A DNA stretch of 64,000 nucleotides from positions 8,681,985 to 8,745,984 of the forward strand of contig NC_133940.1 in the NCBI RefSeq assembly GCF_031877795.1, written 5' to 3'. Made by a program: the position numbers and the translations under genes. This document shows positions 11,201 to 24,500 of this stretch, in pieces. The DNA is from Strix aluco (lineage: Eukaryota; Chordata; Aves; Strigiformes; Strigidae). The notes beneath the pieces were generated by a model that worked only from the letters and a program-made list of their open reading frames with translations, was not told the DNA's origin and did no database searches. Each line of letters starts with the position of its first letter. The stretch's first letter is position 1.

Positions 11201-14200
11201 CTACCGCGTGGCATGAAACCCTCCAGCCATGTGTGCTGGGGAGGGCAGCGGTGTGCTGAACGTGAGCCCTCCTCTCCATATGTTACTATCATGTATGTGT
11301 AATCCATGAGCCATGCTGGGACAGAGGCTCCCTAATTAGCATAACCCTGCCCCTGGGAGGGCCTTAGTTTATAAATATGCTGTTTTTTCTATGCTCCTTG
11401 CCTGTATTTCCCAAGGGAATGCAGATACTGGCAGGTTCAGTGGGCATCCCGAGCAGGTAAATGGCTGAAAAGGGCTAAAGTAGGAAACTTTCCTCCAGAT
11501 TTAGCAGTATTCATGTTTGCTCTCCAGTTTGCAGGAGCTGGGAGGGGGGAGGGAAGGGAGAGGTGGCAGATGCTGCAGAGCATGAGGCTGCTGTCTCGCC
11601 AGCTTGCTTTCATCTTGGAGAGAGAGAAGAGACATGGGAGAGAAGCCCTCATGCAGTCTTTCTTCCTTAGAGGCCTCTTGCAGAAGGAGACCTTCTGGTG
11701 CTGCTTTCCCAGCTCCAGCGTGCAGCCTGCTGGAGTTGAGGGGCTCTGTCTCGTAGGAGGTTGGGGCAGAAACACAGTTGCTTTGTGGAGCTCAGTCTCC
11801 CCTCCGAGCAACCAACTGCTCCCACTTCTCAGCAGACAGCGCGGCCGGGACGAGTGCGCGGCAGGAGCAGCTGGGGAGATGGTGCGTGCTGTGCCGTGCG
11901 AGGAGCCTGCGAGCCAGAGCTGCTCAGCAGGGCAATGAAGGTGTGTTGCAGCACAGGCAGGTATGTGACAGGGAGATGCTCTGTCCTGGCCTGCTCCGGG
12001 GGAGGAAATGCTCTGCAGAGAGGTGGTGGCACCTTCTGCAGGACAGGCCTCAATTCGTGCTGAATAGCACATGGGAAGGAGCCTCCTGGAGCACAGCACA
12101 TGGAAAACCCAGGACACAGAGCCAAAGGGGAAATGGAGGCAGGTCTGGTCAGGAGGAGGGAACGGCCAGTGGCGGGAAAAGCTGCTACATCTGGTGGTGG
12201 AGGTGCTGATCTTGGAGCGTGCCTGGTAGAAACCTGTCAGGGTCCCAGAAGCGTGTTGTGCTCTTGGAGGCTTCACTCAGGGATGCGTTCACACGTGGCC
12301 ACAACTCAGTTCATTCTGCTCCTCTGGTGGCAGCGTTACTTCTCCTCGCCTTGACACTCTCTGCTTGCTGTTGTCTAGGCTTTCTCCAAGCAGAGACCAG
12401 CTGACTTAATCTTCCCAGATGTTTCTTATGATCTCTCCCATTCTAGCTTTTATCCCTGACCACAAGCAGCACTTGGAACAATTAACACCTTGTGCTCCTA
12501 ACATCTTATGGTTTACAAGGCAGCTGGTTACTAGGGCAACAACTGCACTTTTTTCTTTCAGTGTATTGACTGAAAATCAACATTTTATTCTAAAGGAAAA
12601 TAACAATAATATTCTCTCTAGCCACAGTGAGTTACAACACCATCTCTCCTGTAATCAAGATATTGCTGAATTATGGTGCTATAAACAAACACTTCTGATA
12701 TAACCACAAACACTGTGGGACATGTAACACATTGGCAGTATATTTCAAGTGACAAACTCATTTATTGCGGGGAGTGGAGAGAGAAAAACACCTTTCCAGA
12801 AGCCACTGCAAGGAATTACAGCAAAGAATGACCGAAGCTTAAGAATACAGAAGTAAAGTAATTCTACCAACCTGACCGGAATAAAGCACTTCAAAGTATG
12901 AAGAAGATCAGAGCAGTACCAGTAGCTCAGAAGGTGAGGACACAGGACTTGATTATTCTCTCCCTCCCACTGGCATAAATCAAGGTTAATTCCATAGCAC
13001 TTAATAGAATCACCATGCTGTGAGACTGGTATAACGAAGTAGCTCCCAGGAGGTTGGGGAAGTGAGCCCACAGCTATCCCGTAACGTTAGCAGGCTGGTG
13101 TGGAGGCTTCCTTGCTTGCAGGTGGGACTTGAGTAACAATCATGAATCATTAAGGTACATAACTATCTGAGAGATCAAAGTGATCAAGGGCTCTAGATGT
13201 GAAACTAGCTTGTGCCAGATGCCGTGGAGGCAGAGAACAGGCTGGGAGCTGCTTGCCAAAGAGGTTTCATCTCGTGCTGTGTTCCAGGTGGCTACTGGGT
13301 CACTTTGGTCAGCGGGATTGGAAGAGAGCCATCATCTGCTTCCTCAATGGTCTGGCAGCCCTTGTGTTTGGTGAGTTTCAGATCATGAGACTTCTTTGCC
13401 CAAACAGGGTGATGTTGTATGCTGTGTTATTATGCCACAATGTGCTAGTCTGTTTTGGTAGTGATCTGCTGCCCAAGTTGTTAAATAGATGTGAGCTGTC
13501 AGTAGCTCTTGGCTGTAAACAGGACCACGGATGGAGCGGGAGGAGCAAGGTGGGCTGGGCAGCTCTTCAGTAGCTCCCCAGCCACATACAAAAAGACATC
13601 CATGCCATGCAGCAGTAATGGGAGAAGGGACGGAGGGATATTGTCTCCTTACATCCACTTAGTAAGTTTGCCCGTGGAAAAGATAATGTATATAACCATC
13701 TACGTGCATACATGAATTTGATAATGATTGATCAGGAAGTACCTGTGCTTAAAGTTCATTGACTGTCTCTTATAACTTATGTATTTATACCAACATGCAC
13801 AGTATGAATAGGTTATCCAAAGCTTGCATGGGTTTGCAGGGCTGACTTTGAAGTGTAAAAAGCCAAGTGTGTGACATAAGGTGACCTAGCCGGCATTGTG
13901 GGTGAGGATGATTAGGGTGCCATTGCTTCTGGAAGGCTTTCCAAACCTGCCATTACAAGAGCACTTGGGTTCTCTGCCTTTAGTTTTAGATGAGTTTGGG
14001 GTTGAGGGGAATAAAGCTCCCAACTGATCCCACCACAGACTTTGCAAATGAGAGCAAAAATGCACTGAATGGGAGCTGTTCAGCTTACAGACTTCTGATG
14101 GTTTTGACAGCGGAGCTCAAAAGTTCCTTGAATAATAGGTCTGTGATTTCTGGCAGCCTGTAAGCACTGAACTTCTTTGGATTTCAAAGCAAATAGATAC

Positions 14201-15281
14201 ATCTTAACAAAGACCACCTTGTGTCAGCTATCCTTAAAATTATAGGACATAGATTAAAATAAAACTTGTGTACTTGTCCCTCCTGGGACACCAGGAAAGG
14301 GAAAAGCATTATCAGAATTCTTTAAACTCATCTTAACAGTATTGAACCAATTATTTTGTTAAATCTGGGTTTGTTTTCTGCCTCTCAATGAGAACATTTG
14401 AAGTCTATCATCTCCACCATTTACGAGTTACCAGTATGCAAGTGTAAAATTTCCAATTGGAACATATGGTATCAGAGGGAACGAGGGGGAAATATCTGAT
14501 TGCTCGCGCTCCCCAAACTCCAAATCTACTGCATTTAGTATTTTGCTCACAGTTCCTGCAGGGGGAAATAAAAGAAATCATCTCTGATCTGAGACCAAGC
14601 ACTGAACATTTCACCCTGAATAGGAATCTGTTTGAGAAACTTATAAGCAGCTGAAAAGGGAATAGAATAGAAACTACATTTCAGTTTCTTCACTGGGGTT
14701 GCAGCTATGGGCAGAACTTACCACCAGTAACAAACATCCTCTGAACCTTCTTCTCTAAGTTCTGACACCTGGTTTGGGGATGTGCCTGTGTGAAAGGAGG
14801 GACTCTCAGTGACTGCACTAATAGAGGAACTGACCGCTTCACCTGTGTTAACTCAAGTTGTTCGTGACCAGCTGTACCATTTTTTCAGAGGCTTGCCACA
14901 GATACAGAGCAGCCTTGGGCACTCACGTGTGGTGAGCCTGGTGAATAAGAACATGCTGGCAATTGATGCCCAGTCTGCAGGGATGGCTGAGCTGTCAAAG
15001 GAACCATTGCTGGTGTGATGGTGGATGTATAGTGTGGGCTTGCAGTCCTCCCTCTGCCTAGAAGCAGAGGATCACTAGGTGAAGTGTGACCAGAGACCCC
15101 TCACAGCTCCAGTCACTGTCTCTGCTGAGTGACACCAGATGCTTTGGAGAAAGATGAAAGGACCCAAGGACTGGAATGTCATTTTCTATGGTGAGATTTT
15201 ACACAGAACTAGATTTTGGATTTCTGTCTGTCTAAGCACAGAGACAAACTAATGCTGCTGGGGCATGCTGCTCCTGCACGA
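5234..15281. other. Non-coding stretch with candidate conserved blocks
   Basis: No exon was recognised. Long frames exist (plus strand 7679-8266; minus strand 11437-12276) but they match no known family and overlap open frames on the other strand. An AT-rich, non-repetitive block at about 9420-9760 with many TAAT/ATTA cores looks like a candidate conserved non-coding element. There is a C-run near 6403. Confidence 0.45.
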
Positions 15282-15583
15282 TGGGGATGAGTCTCTTGAA
15301 CCAAGTAACAAGCGATAGGACAAGAAGGAATGGCCTCAAGTTGCACCAGGGAAAGTTTAGACTGGTTATTAGGAAGTATTTCTTTACAGAAGGGGTTGTT
15401 GGGCATTGGAATGGGCTGCCCAGGGCAGGGGGGGAGTCCCCATCCCTGAAGGGGTTTAAGAGTCAGGTTGACCCAGCGCTGAGGGATCTGGTGGAGTTGA
15501 GAACTGTCAATGTTAGGTTAATGGTTGGACTAGGTGATCTTCCAGGTCTTTTCCAACCTAGATGATTCTGTGATTCTATGATG
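15282..15583 (+). mobile_element. CR1 retrotransposon, truncated 3' end with ORF2 C-terminus
   Basis: About 300 bases of CR1. The plus-strand frame encodes a CR1 ORF2 C-terminal stretch ([20 protein letters not shown], then FFTEGVVGHWNGLP), followed by the 3' UTR block GGTTGGACTAGGTGATCTTC and the ATTCTGTG/ATTCTATG tail. It shares most of this stretch with the antisense copy at 61076-61845, so both are probably of related subfamilies. The 5' truncation falls near 15282. Confidence 0.93.
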
Positions 15584-18500
15584 GCCTTACCACCAGCCAG
15601 TGCATAGGGACAGAGCAAGGAGGAGCTCAGAGACCAGTTGTTCTTCCCCACCATGATCGCTTCCCCCCTCCCCGTGGCATCAGTGAGGCTGGGCCGCTCA
15701 AGGGCCGCTAGCAGAGCGGGGCGTGCAGGCAGCGGGGCTGCTGTGGCCTGCTGCAGAGACCTGGAAACACACTCCACCTCTGAGCCCTGAGATGCTTGAA
15801 GACTGTGCAGGACATCTTGCTGGGCATACTGCCTGGGTTAACCCCTACGTCTGTGTTCAGCACTGGTCTGAGTCTCGCCATGTGTCGTGGTTTAACCCAA
15901 GCCAAAACCAGGACACCGTGCAATGGTGCAAGCCCTTTGAGACCTTTGGGCAATACTAGCTATTAGGCATTGGGTAGTCACATTGCTCCTGTAATTAGTC
16001 AGTCCCTTGCTGGCACTGTGAAATGCGTGGTCTCCCTATAACACCACTGAGTTGAGTGATTCTTGCAGGGGCATCCATTTACCCCATTACAGAAAATAAT
16101 CGTGCAGACCTTCTTTCCGTGGATCCCTCTCCTTCGCTTCCCTGCACAGCAGAGGCTGTTAGCCCTGAGCAACTGGGCTGTAGGATGCGAGAAACAGGCT
16201 TCTTACTATTCATCCTGGCAGAATAAGGAGGGACTGAGCCTGTAGCCCTGGGAATTGATGTGACCAAATCACAGAAGAGGAGCCTTTCACTTGGCAGCAT
16301 GGATGGTTGTGTAGTGCCACGTGTACAACCAGATCTATCCTTCCTGCCATTCAGACAGAAAGCAGCATGTTTTGGAGTAACTTCCCTGGGAGGGGGAGGA
16401 ACAGATGTTTGAACCAGAAGCGTATGTGACAGTTGGGAGAGACAGCGTGGAAACGCACAGTTGAAAGGAGAAGTCTGATGGGAGTGTGATGACAGCAGCA
16501 GGACTCCAGTGACAAGGAGTGGGAAGGAGAACAAGCAGGGAGGAGTGTTACTTCGAAAGCTGAGCAAAGTGCACAAGAAGATGTGTCAGGAAAGCGTCAG
16601 GGAAAGGAAGAGAGGAAATGTGAGAGTAGAGACAGGCTTTGGGATCTGTCTGCAAGCATGTGTGACCTGTTGCCTGACAAACGGAGAAAGGAAGGCCTTT
16701 TATTCCTCTGCCTTCTTCCACCAAGTTAACTCTCCCTGCGGACAAGCTGGCTGGCCAGCTCTGGTGGAGCTCTTCAAGCGTCCAGTTAGCACTTGTGCAG
16801 GGTAAAGCTGCCTATGCTGCTCCAAAGCACTGAGGTCCAGGGGTACCGTGCAGCCCGGACTGTAGCAGGAATGCCTGGGCCTTTCTTCTGCCCAGTGCCT
16901 TTGCAGGCTAGCATAGTAGCCACACGCCTTGGGATTTCTGGATGCTACAAAAGGAACAGGAGTGGTGACAATCTCATAACAGGCTTCCCCTCTGCAACTG
17001 TGCAGTGATCGCAAGGGCAGGATGCGTGAGGAGAGACAGAGAAGAAGTGAGTGTGTTATTCCTCCTGCAGCAGGGAGGGACCTCTCCAGCAGTGTCTTTC
17101 CCTGGTGATATAAATCACAGCTCTGCAGTGTCCGGTTTTACCTTAGTTCAGCAGATGTGCAAGGCACACTGGGAGCGTGCCACTGGAGTGTAAAGCCCCT
17201 GACGCTAGAGATCCTGTAAGCAGGGGGAGGGGGACTATAACTTTTCCCACTGAGGGATTTACAAGTGCAGTTTTGCAGACCCCTTCCTGCACTCGAATTC
17301 ACCACTGATGCTCCAGTCTGCCTTGAGAGATGCAAACTGGACAGTTCTGCTTTGTGCCCTCTTGCAGGGAGGGGAGAACTTCTCTAAGTATGGGGTGAAT
17401 CTTGAAATGCATCAACGAAGTGATTGTCAGGTAGACGCCAGCCATGGCTTGGCTATGCCGGGAGCTGGGATCTGTCACTGGATGTCGCACAGCTGGTGCC
17501 TCTCTTCCCCTTCATAGAAACACTGGTATTCATTTCTTGCTGTGAAATCCCAGCAAATTAGGGGACAGGCGATATCCTCTATGTGAGTGTGCAAGGGAAA
17601 AGGCTGAGCCAGGGTTAGGGAGGCAGGTCAGAGCGTGCTGCATTTGACTCTGGGGGAGAGGGGCCTCACTGGGGAGCAGCAGGGACCTGTGAGTAGTATG
17701 GGCTGTGTAGGGTCAAGGCTTAGCCAGCAATGTGTTCATTTGTTTATTTATTTTAAGGAGGAAATGGATGGGGAGGAACATGAGGGGAAAACACAAGAGA
17801 CTCTTTTCTCCTTTTTAGGGTGTGTACTCTTGGCTGGAATGATTTATCCTACACCAATGCAATGGTATCCAGTTGTGCGTACTCATTGTGCCAGCCGTCA
17901 TGGGAGAGCTGCACCAGAGCCTGGGGGGTGTTCCAGTAACCCCGCTGCTCTGGAGAGTGCTCCCCGGGTGGATGATGGCTCTTAGTCCTCTTGGTTGCAC
18001 CATCTCAGAGATGTGGTGAAGGGAGGAAGGAGAGGCCAGCATCTCCCCTGATCTGCCACTGTCAGGAGCAACTTCAGACAAAACCAAGACCTACTGCAGT
18101 TGCTAAACTAGTGGAAAAACTGAGGTGCCTGATGTCAGACATGCTGGTTCTCTCCCAGCCAGTACTTATGGACTCTTTGACTCACCTCTGCCTCCTTGTT
18201 GCTGAGCCAGTCCTTGTTGGCCCATGTGCCGCTCTGCGACAGCACAGGGTGTCTTGGGGGAGAGAACTGTGTTCCCTGATGACAAAAAGCAAGTTCCCTT
18301 GGCTGATCCCACCATCTGCTGACCTGCTCCTGAGCTCCCACGTTGGCTGGGGGCTCTGCCGAGCAGGTCCTGGTGGCCAGGCTCCGTGTGGGGGCAGTTT
18401 CTGAGACATCTCATCCAGCAGCTGCGACCAGTCTGGGTGGTGGAGCCCGTTGGTCGAGACACTGCGGCAGTGCAAGGGTGTTCGAGTGCTGTTGGAGAAA

Positions 18501-21500
18501 CAACTTGATGAAAGTGTGAAAAGCTGAAGGATCTGCCCTTCCTTCCTCACCAGGAGCAGAGATGGCAGGCTCATGGCAAGGGAGGAAGGTCTGGGCAGCA
18601 TAAAGGCAGTGTAAAGGTGATGTAGGGAGTGTAAATGTGATGTAGACCTCTCTGGTGTCTCTGCTGGTTGACTCAGCTGCAGGACCCTCCTTGGAGCTGG
18701 TCTGGGGGGAGCAGCCACGGGCAGTTCTCACTGATCCGTACTTCCAAAGCCTTCCACGTATGCAACAAATTGGGGACAGAGTGGCTTGTACTGACTGTTC
18801 TTCCCCCTAAGGCTGTGGTGTGGGGTCTCGTGGTGAGGGGCAGAAGGGGACCTGCAGGCTGCCAGGGTGGCTTCAGCTAGGAGGAGCGCAGAGGAGCAGG
18901 CACATTGGTGTTTTCACCCAGAAGCGAAGAACTTCGCAGCAGGATAGGGCTGAGCATTCCCCAGATGCTTGGCTTCGTGTAGCAGAATCACACCTTTCTT
19001 CCCATTAACTTGCACAGGATCTTGGCCTTTGACTTCAGTAAGAGTCGGGAGCAGATCCAAGGTGCATTTTCTAAAGTTACTCGTGCAGCTACTGAAATTA
19101 AAATCTCATGAGTGAAGACCTGTCTTCCCTGCAGTCTGAATTCAGAACAACAGAGCAGCCTTTAGTCTCTGGAGATAGTTTAAAAACCTTCTCAAGGTCT
19201 GTGCTCCTTGTGGAAAAAATAATTCAGACGATACTCGCCACATCTGACAGTTGCCAGCCTTTGTTCAATACGGTAAGGGCGCTGTGTACTGAATTCGTCA
19301 GGGATTCAACTCCACACTGCCTTGTACCTGGGAAATGGTGCATTGCCAAACCCTGAAAAGATGCTGGAGTGTCACTGGGAAATCAGGCTGCAGGAGAGCA
19401 CGGGTGATTTCTGCCTCGGCCCTTCCAGCCCAGGCTTACAGAGAAGGTTTCCTTAGGACCAGCAGACTGAGTTTCTCTGGCTTTCACTGCAGCCACGCTC
19501 CTCGCGGAGCAGAGCCGTATATCACCCGGCATTTTATGTGTGCCTAGGAAAGGGAGCCTGAATCCCCTTCCTGCACAGAGAGCTGACAGACTGGGGGCCA
19601 ACACACAACCCTCGGCATTTTTTTATTTACTATAAACCTCTTAAATGAAGGCTGAGGGATTTTTTTTCATTTACCATGTTACTGTATGGAACTAATCACT
19701 ATAAATTTAAATGGAGAGCTGGTAGGAGCACACTTACCTTTTATATAATAATTGCGCGAGTGCCGCTGCTGAATGGCTATTAGGATTATTCAGACCTTCT
19801 CAGATTTCACTGTAAAACATTAGGCTGCGAGAGGTACTGTAAGGGTGTGATTATCCAAAGAGGGTAAGTAGTAGTGAGCGTTGTCGACCAGAATTACTAC
19901 AACAGGGGAGAAATGCTGAGTAGCTGGGACTAGAGGAAGCTGAGGAGCATAATCTGCCATTCAGAAATAGTGGTCTGTGCGTGGAGAAATCCCACCTGAT
20001 TTCTATCTGGATCTGCACGGGCTTGACAAGTTTGTCATAAATTGTCATCGGGCGTGATTCAAATCCTCGCCTGAGCATAGGTGTTAGCCCCTGTGCTCCC
20101 CGTGGAAACCCTAACACGGCGCAAAAGTCACGCCGGTGCTTGAGCCGTGCTGCAAAATCCTGCCAGTGTGGCCACGCTGGCTTGGGGCGTTGGGAAGTTG
20201 GGCTCTTTCTTTGATGGGATTGACTGGTAAGGACGTGTCGTAGGTCTGGCTGTGCTGGCAGAGGAGGTGTTCCACGAGCTCGGGGCTGGAGGGGGCTGTT
20301 GGTGGCTGCCCTGGTGGAAGGGGTGGCCTCTTTCGCCCCTGCCGCGGATGCAGCCCCCGCTCCTCCTGAGTGGTGCGGGAGAGCTGGGAGATGAGCAGTT
20401 GGTCAGGTGGGCAATAGCTGGTCCAGAGCTGCAGACCTGACAGGGCCAGGGACCCAGGCAGGGCTCCCACTGGCCAGGGCGTCACTGCTCTCCTGCTCTA
20501 AACAGAACCCAAGGCTATGCTGTGCTGAGAAAGGATGCGGTGCTGGGAGGGTGCTTAACTACCCTGCTTTAGGCGTTGGCCGTCTGACAGCACCACCTCA
20601 GCAAGGACAAGGCATTTACAACTTTTTCTAGGAGGCAGGGAGAAAAGAGCAGTGCTGTATATACACTCTGCTGCCTTGATTTTTCACCTGTGATTGAGAT
20701 TTTAATTTTGTATCCCATATGATTTTCCTGTTGTAACACACGCCTCTTGGCTGTCACTGCAACAATGCCTTTTCTTGGCAGGGAAGGCAAATCTGAAAGG
20801 AAGCTCTTGAGCACTCTACAGTGTGAGTTCCTCAAATGATGGCTGAGTTTCTCCCCCTCATTCCACCCGTTTTCAAATAATTTTCATGCTGGGAATAAAT
20901 CTGAGCGCATAGCAATCATGTTCAGCATATGATAACCAGAGACAATTGTATATATACAGCAGCCACATGGAAAACAAATGAGCTGATGGAAGGACAGAAA
21001 GAGCACAAGATGACCCAGAGACCACAGTTACCATGTTCACATAAGACCAAATAACTTTGCCATTTCCATATAATTATGCTTGCTTTTTTTTTTCTCCCCC
21101 AGGAAAATGGGATTCTGAAAAACATTTTTAGTTACTAAATTTTTATCTCACCAGTTTATGCAGTGGTGGGAAAAAACCATCTCCCACCAACCAATATACT
21201 ATGGGCCAATTATACTTAAGCAACACAAAGTTGAATTCTGTCCTGAATTTCATCTGTGGAATTCCAGTGAATTCAGTGGGGTTTTGTAACTGGAGGTCAG
21301 GATTTGGACACTAGTTTATAAATTAAAGAACAGCAAGGGTTGTGCAGGGTCTAAGCTATTTGGATATTTTTAAATGCCAGATACACTGGGCTGCTGCTGA
21401 TATCCTGAAAATGTGCTGTCTCTGATGATACAGGGAAGGAATTTTGGCGGGTTTTTGATTTTTATTTTGTTTTAATCTTTTCAGTCTGTTTGTCTGTCTT

Positions 21501-24500
21501 CTGTGATTGAAGCCATTTTTCTTTGAAAGCCATCTACTTTTAGTTGGGAAAAAGCACAAAGCTGAGACATTTTGGGAGAATTTTACCAAACACCTTTGTC
21601 TTGATATGAAAAGTTGTAATTAAAAAAAAAAAATATTAATTGACTTCAGTGAAATCTGTGATGATAGGTATATAATACACACCCACATCTCAATAGACAA
21701 TGTCTTTTAAACCTGAAATGGGTTAACAAACGTAATAGAAAATTTAAATAGTTTCAAAGTTTTTGGGGGAAGTTCACCTTCCTTCAATTGTAAAATGATT
21801 CTTAATGTATGTATACATATGTGTGTCTATAAAAAATACGTGCACACATAAATTATACAATTTTAAAAACAATTTCGCTGTAAATATATTTGCTATTCAC
21901 TGATTTTAATGTTCCTACACTCCTATGCAAAACAGGGATTAAATATGTTAACAAAGCAGATGTTCAACGAATGTAAAGCAAGAAGAGTAATTCAGGAGCA
22001 CGTGGCGGAAATCTGCACCCTTTATTATTAAATTTCCCCCCAAATAAATTGTTCCTGCCACATCATCAAAGATAGATGTAAGCACCTGGTAGTATTGACC
22101 TGAGTTGGACACCTTGTCACAGTCTATGGCTCTCCTATGCTTTTCAGTAATGTGAAGATACTTGTGTAAGTCCCAAGTGTGTGTTGCAACACTCCCCTTC
22201 CTCTCCTTCATTGATTCATCATCCTGTTGACTTCTTTATCTCCCTGCTGCCCTGCTGAGTGCAATACCTCCATGGTCTAGCAGCAGGATTGAGCCTCATC
22301 TGCTTCTGTCTGTGCTCTGCTGTCTTAGCTCAGATCCATCCTCGCTGCTGGGCACTGCTTGGGAGTCACCTGGACTTTCAATCTTTCCCAAAATCTCACC
22401 CCCAGGCTCTGGTAGCTGGGGCACCGCTGGCAGTTTGACCCATGCCAGCACAGAGATGTACGCAGGGGAACTGCCTGGGGTGAACCCAGCTGCCCCAGTG
22501 GGGTCTGTGGTCCGTGTCTGTCTCCAGGACTTGAGATAGTTATTTTAAAATTAGCTCCATGTGTCTACAGGAGCTGCTGTCATACCTTGATTACAGTGTA
22601 GCTGTATACAAAGTGCAGTGACTGAAAATATTCCTGCCTTCTTGATAGTTTAATTGGTGGCATTTAGTTAATTGTGTATATTCTCTTTTAGTGGAATTAA
22701 ATCTAGAATTATGCAACTGATCGTTTTTCCAAAAGCAGAGAGTCACTCAAGCCTGGTGCCGCAGGAGAGCCTACCTGAGTCAGCCAACAACTTCCAGTTG
22801 TTTGAGCTGCTGTTTGCTGTCTGTTGCTATGGTGAAGTGACAGCACCAAACTGATACCAAAAAGGAAACAATATTTTCCGAACAGATTTAGGAGAAGAAA
22901 AAATGTATAGGGGACAGAAAGGTCATGGGGAAGAGTGGGGGAAGCTTAAGGGACTTTGAGGGCTTTCCTGAGCCACTGTTTCTTATTCCCTTTTTAACTG
23001 AAGGTCCACCTAACCCTTTGAAGACAATCCAAGAATCATCTTGTGCAGTGTCACCCTGGTGGGGTTTTTTTACAACCAATTAAGTGTTCTCCTAAACTGT
23101 AAATACTTCAGTTTGCATTTTTTCCCTTGCTTTTTGGGAGTCTACACGCATACGGGCAATGTATTCATTTCCTAGCTTTACAGTCAGTTTTGGAGATCTT
23201 ATGTCACAGCAGTGTAGTGCAGGTCACAGATCAAGAAAACCTGATGCAGCCTCCACCTTTGCAGGACCTATATCATTTATGTCTTTTCCAACAATTAGAT
23301 TTTTAACCCCTCTTAAAGCCCTCTTGTGCTAGCAGCATGTTTCACCAGCAGGCTGGAATCACCCAACACTCTCCTTGTTTTCTTAGACCTTCAACCTACT
23401 TAAGAAGCCAGCTGGAACAGCTGGTCTGTGCAGTGCACTCGCGCAGCTGATCGCCCCGGCAGCCTGACCAGGCAGGGAAGAGACCGAGTGCTTCATTCAC
23501 AGCTCCTGCGGAGAAAACTTGTTCCTCCTTCTCTCTAGTCAAGGACTTTGTACGTCACTCCTTGTCTCAGCAGTGACACGGGCATCTGGAGACAGGCAGC
23601 CTGTCTTTAGAAGTGACAAACCATGGCCAGACCCAAAGCTTTATTCAGAAACACGTTGTGAGACAGCGTAGCACCGAGATTATGCTTCTTGCAGAATATT
23701 CTCCTTTTTCATTCATTTGAATGTGAGTGGTTTCAATGTAACATCTTGTCTGTATGCCATGCGCTGCCCTAGTCCTGTTTTGAAGTGTGGACAGGGGGAG
23801 GATGGACAAAGAGAAACACAAACTTCTGTTCAGATGTTGCTCAGTGCAGGGGGGAGGTGTGGGGGGGGTGGCGGTGGGGTGGGTATTAATGGTTTTGGAA
23901 AGAGTTATTTGATGATCTGAAAGCAACTCTGACTATAGCAACATTTCAGGACCGTGAAATGAGTATCCAGTGGTAGCTTTCTTGTCCCAGCTCCAGCCCT
24001 TCTGATTGCTTCTGTTAGTGTCACTTCAGTGGTGTCTGAACTACACCTTAGCCATATCATCACCAGCTTCTTTCTAATGTGGGGTCATGCCTCCCTTTAT
24101 GTCTAGTCCTTTGCTGGACTGCTGTTGGGTTGTAATTGCATTGGATTCCTAATAGAGTTTCTTGGTCTGCTGTCACAGCGTGATCGCAAGAACTTGTGTT
24201 GCATTGAATGTGGTCTTGATTACTTGCCAATTAAAGTGCAAGGAAAACACTTACAATGTTCTCCTTTAAAATTACATATAGATTCCGTCTCCTCTGAAGG
24301 CTACGGGAAACTTGCAGAGATTGTTTCCAGTTGTCCTGTCTTCCTAGTGCTAGTATTTGGCTTGGTAGGGTAGGCAGATAAATGCTTTTTCTTTTCTCAG
24401 TGCCTTTGATTTTTTTTGAGTACCGTTCTTTGCATGGAAAATGGAAGCAGAAACACCCTTCTGAAGTTGAATTTTGCTCATGGCTCATACGCCAGGTCGC

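Noticed and set aside
11437-12276. 279-codon open frame on the minus strand
   Set aside because: No recognisable domain, rich in Ser/Pro/Cys/Ala as expected from non-coding sequence, and overlapped by open frames on the plus strand. Transcript data would be needed to revive it.
14809-15018. 69-codon plus-strand frame resembling a coding exon in texture
   Set aside because: No recognised family and no convincing acceptor or donor pair.
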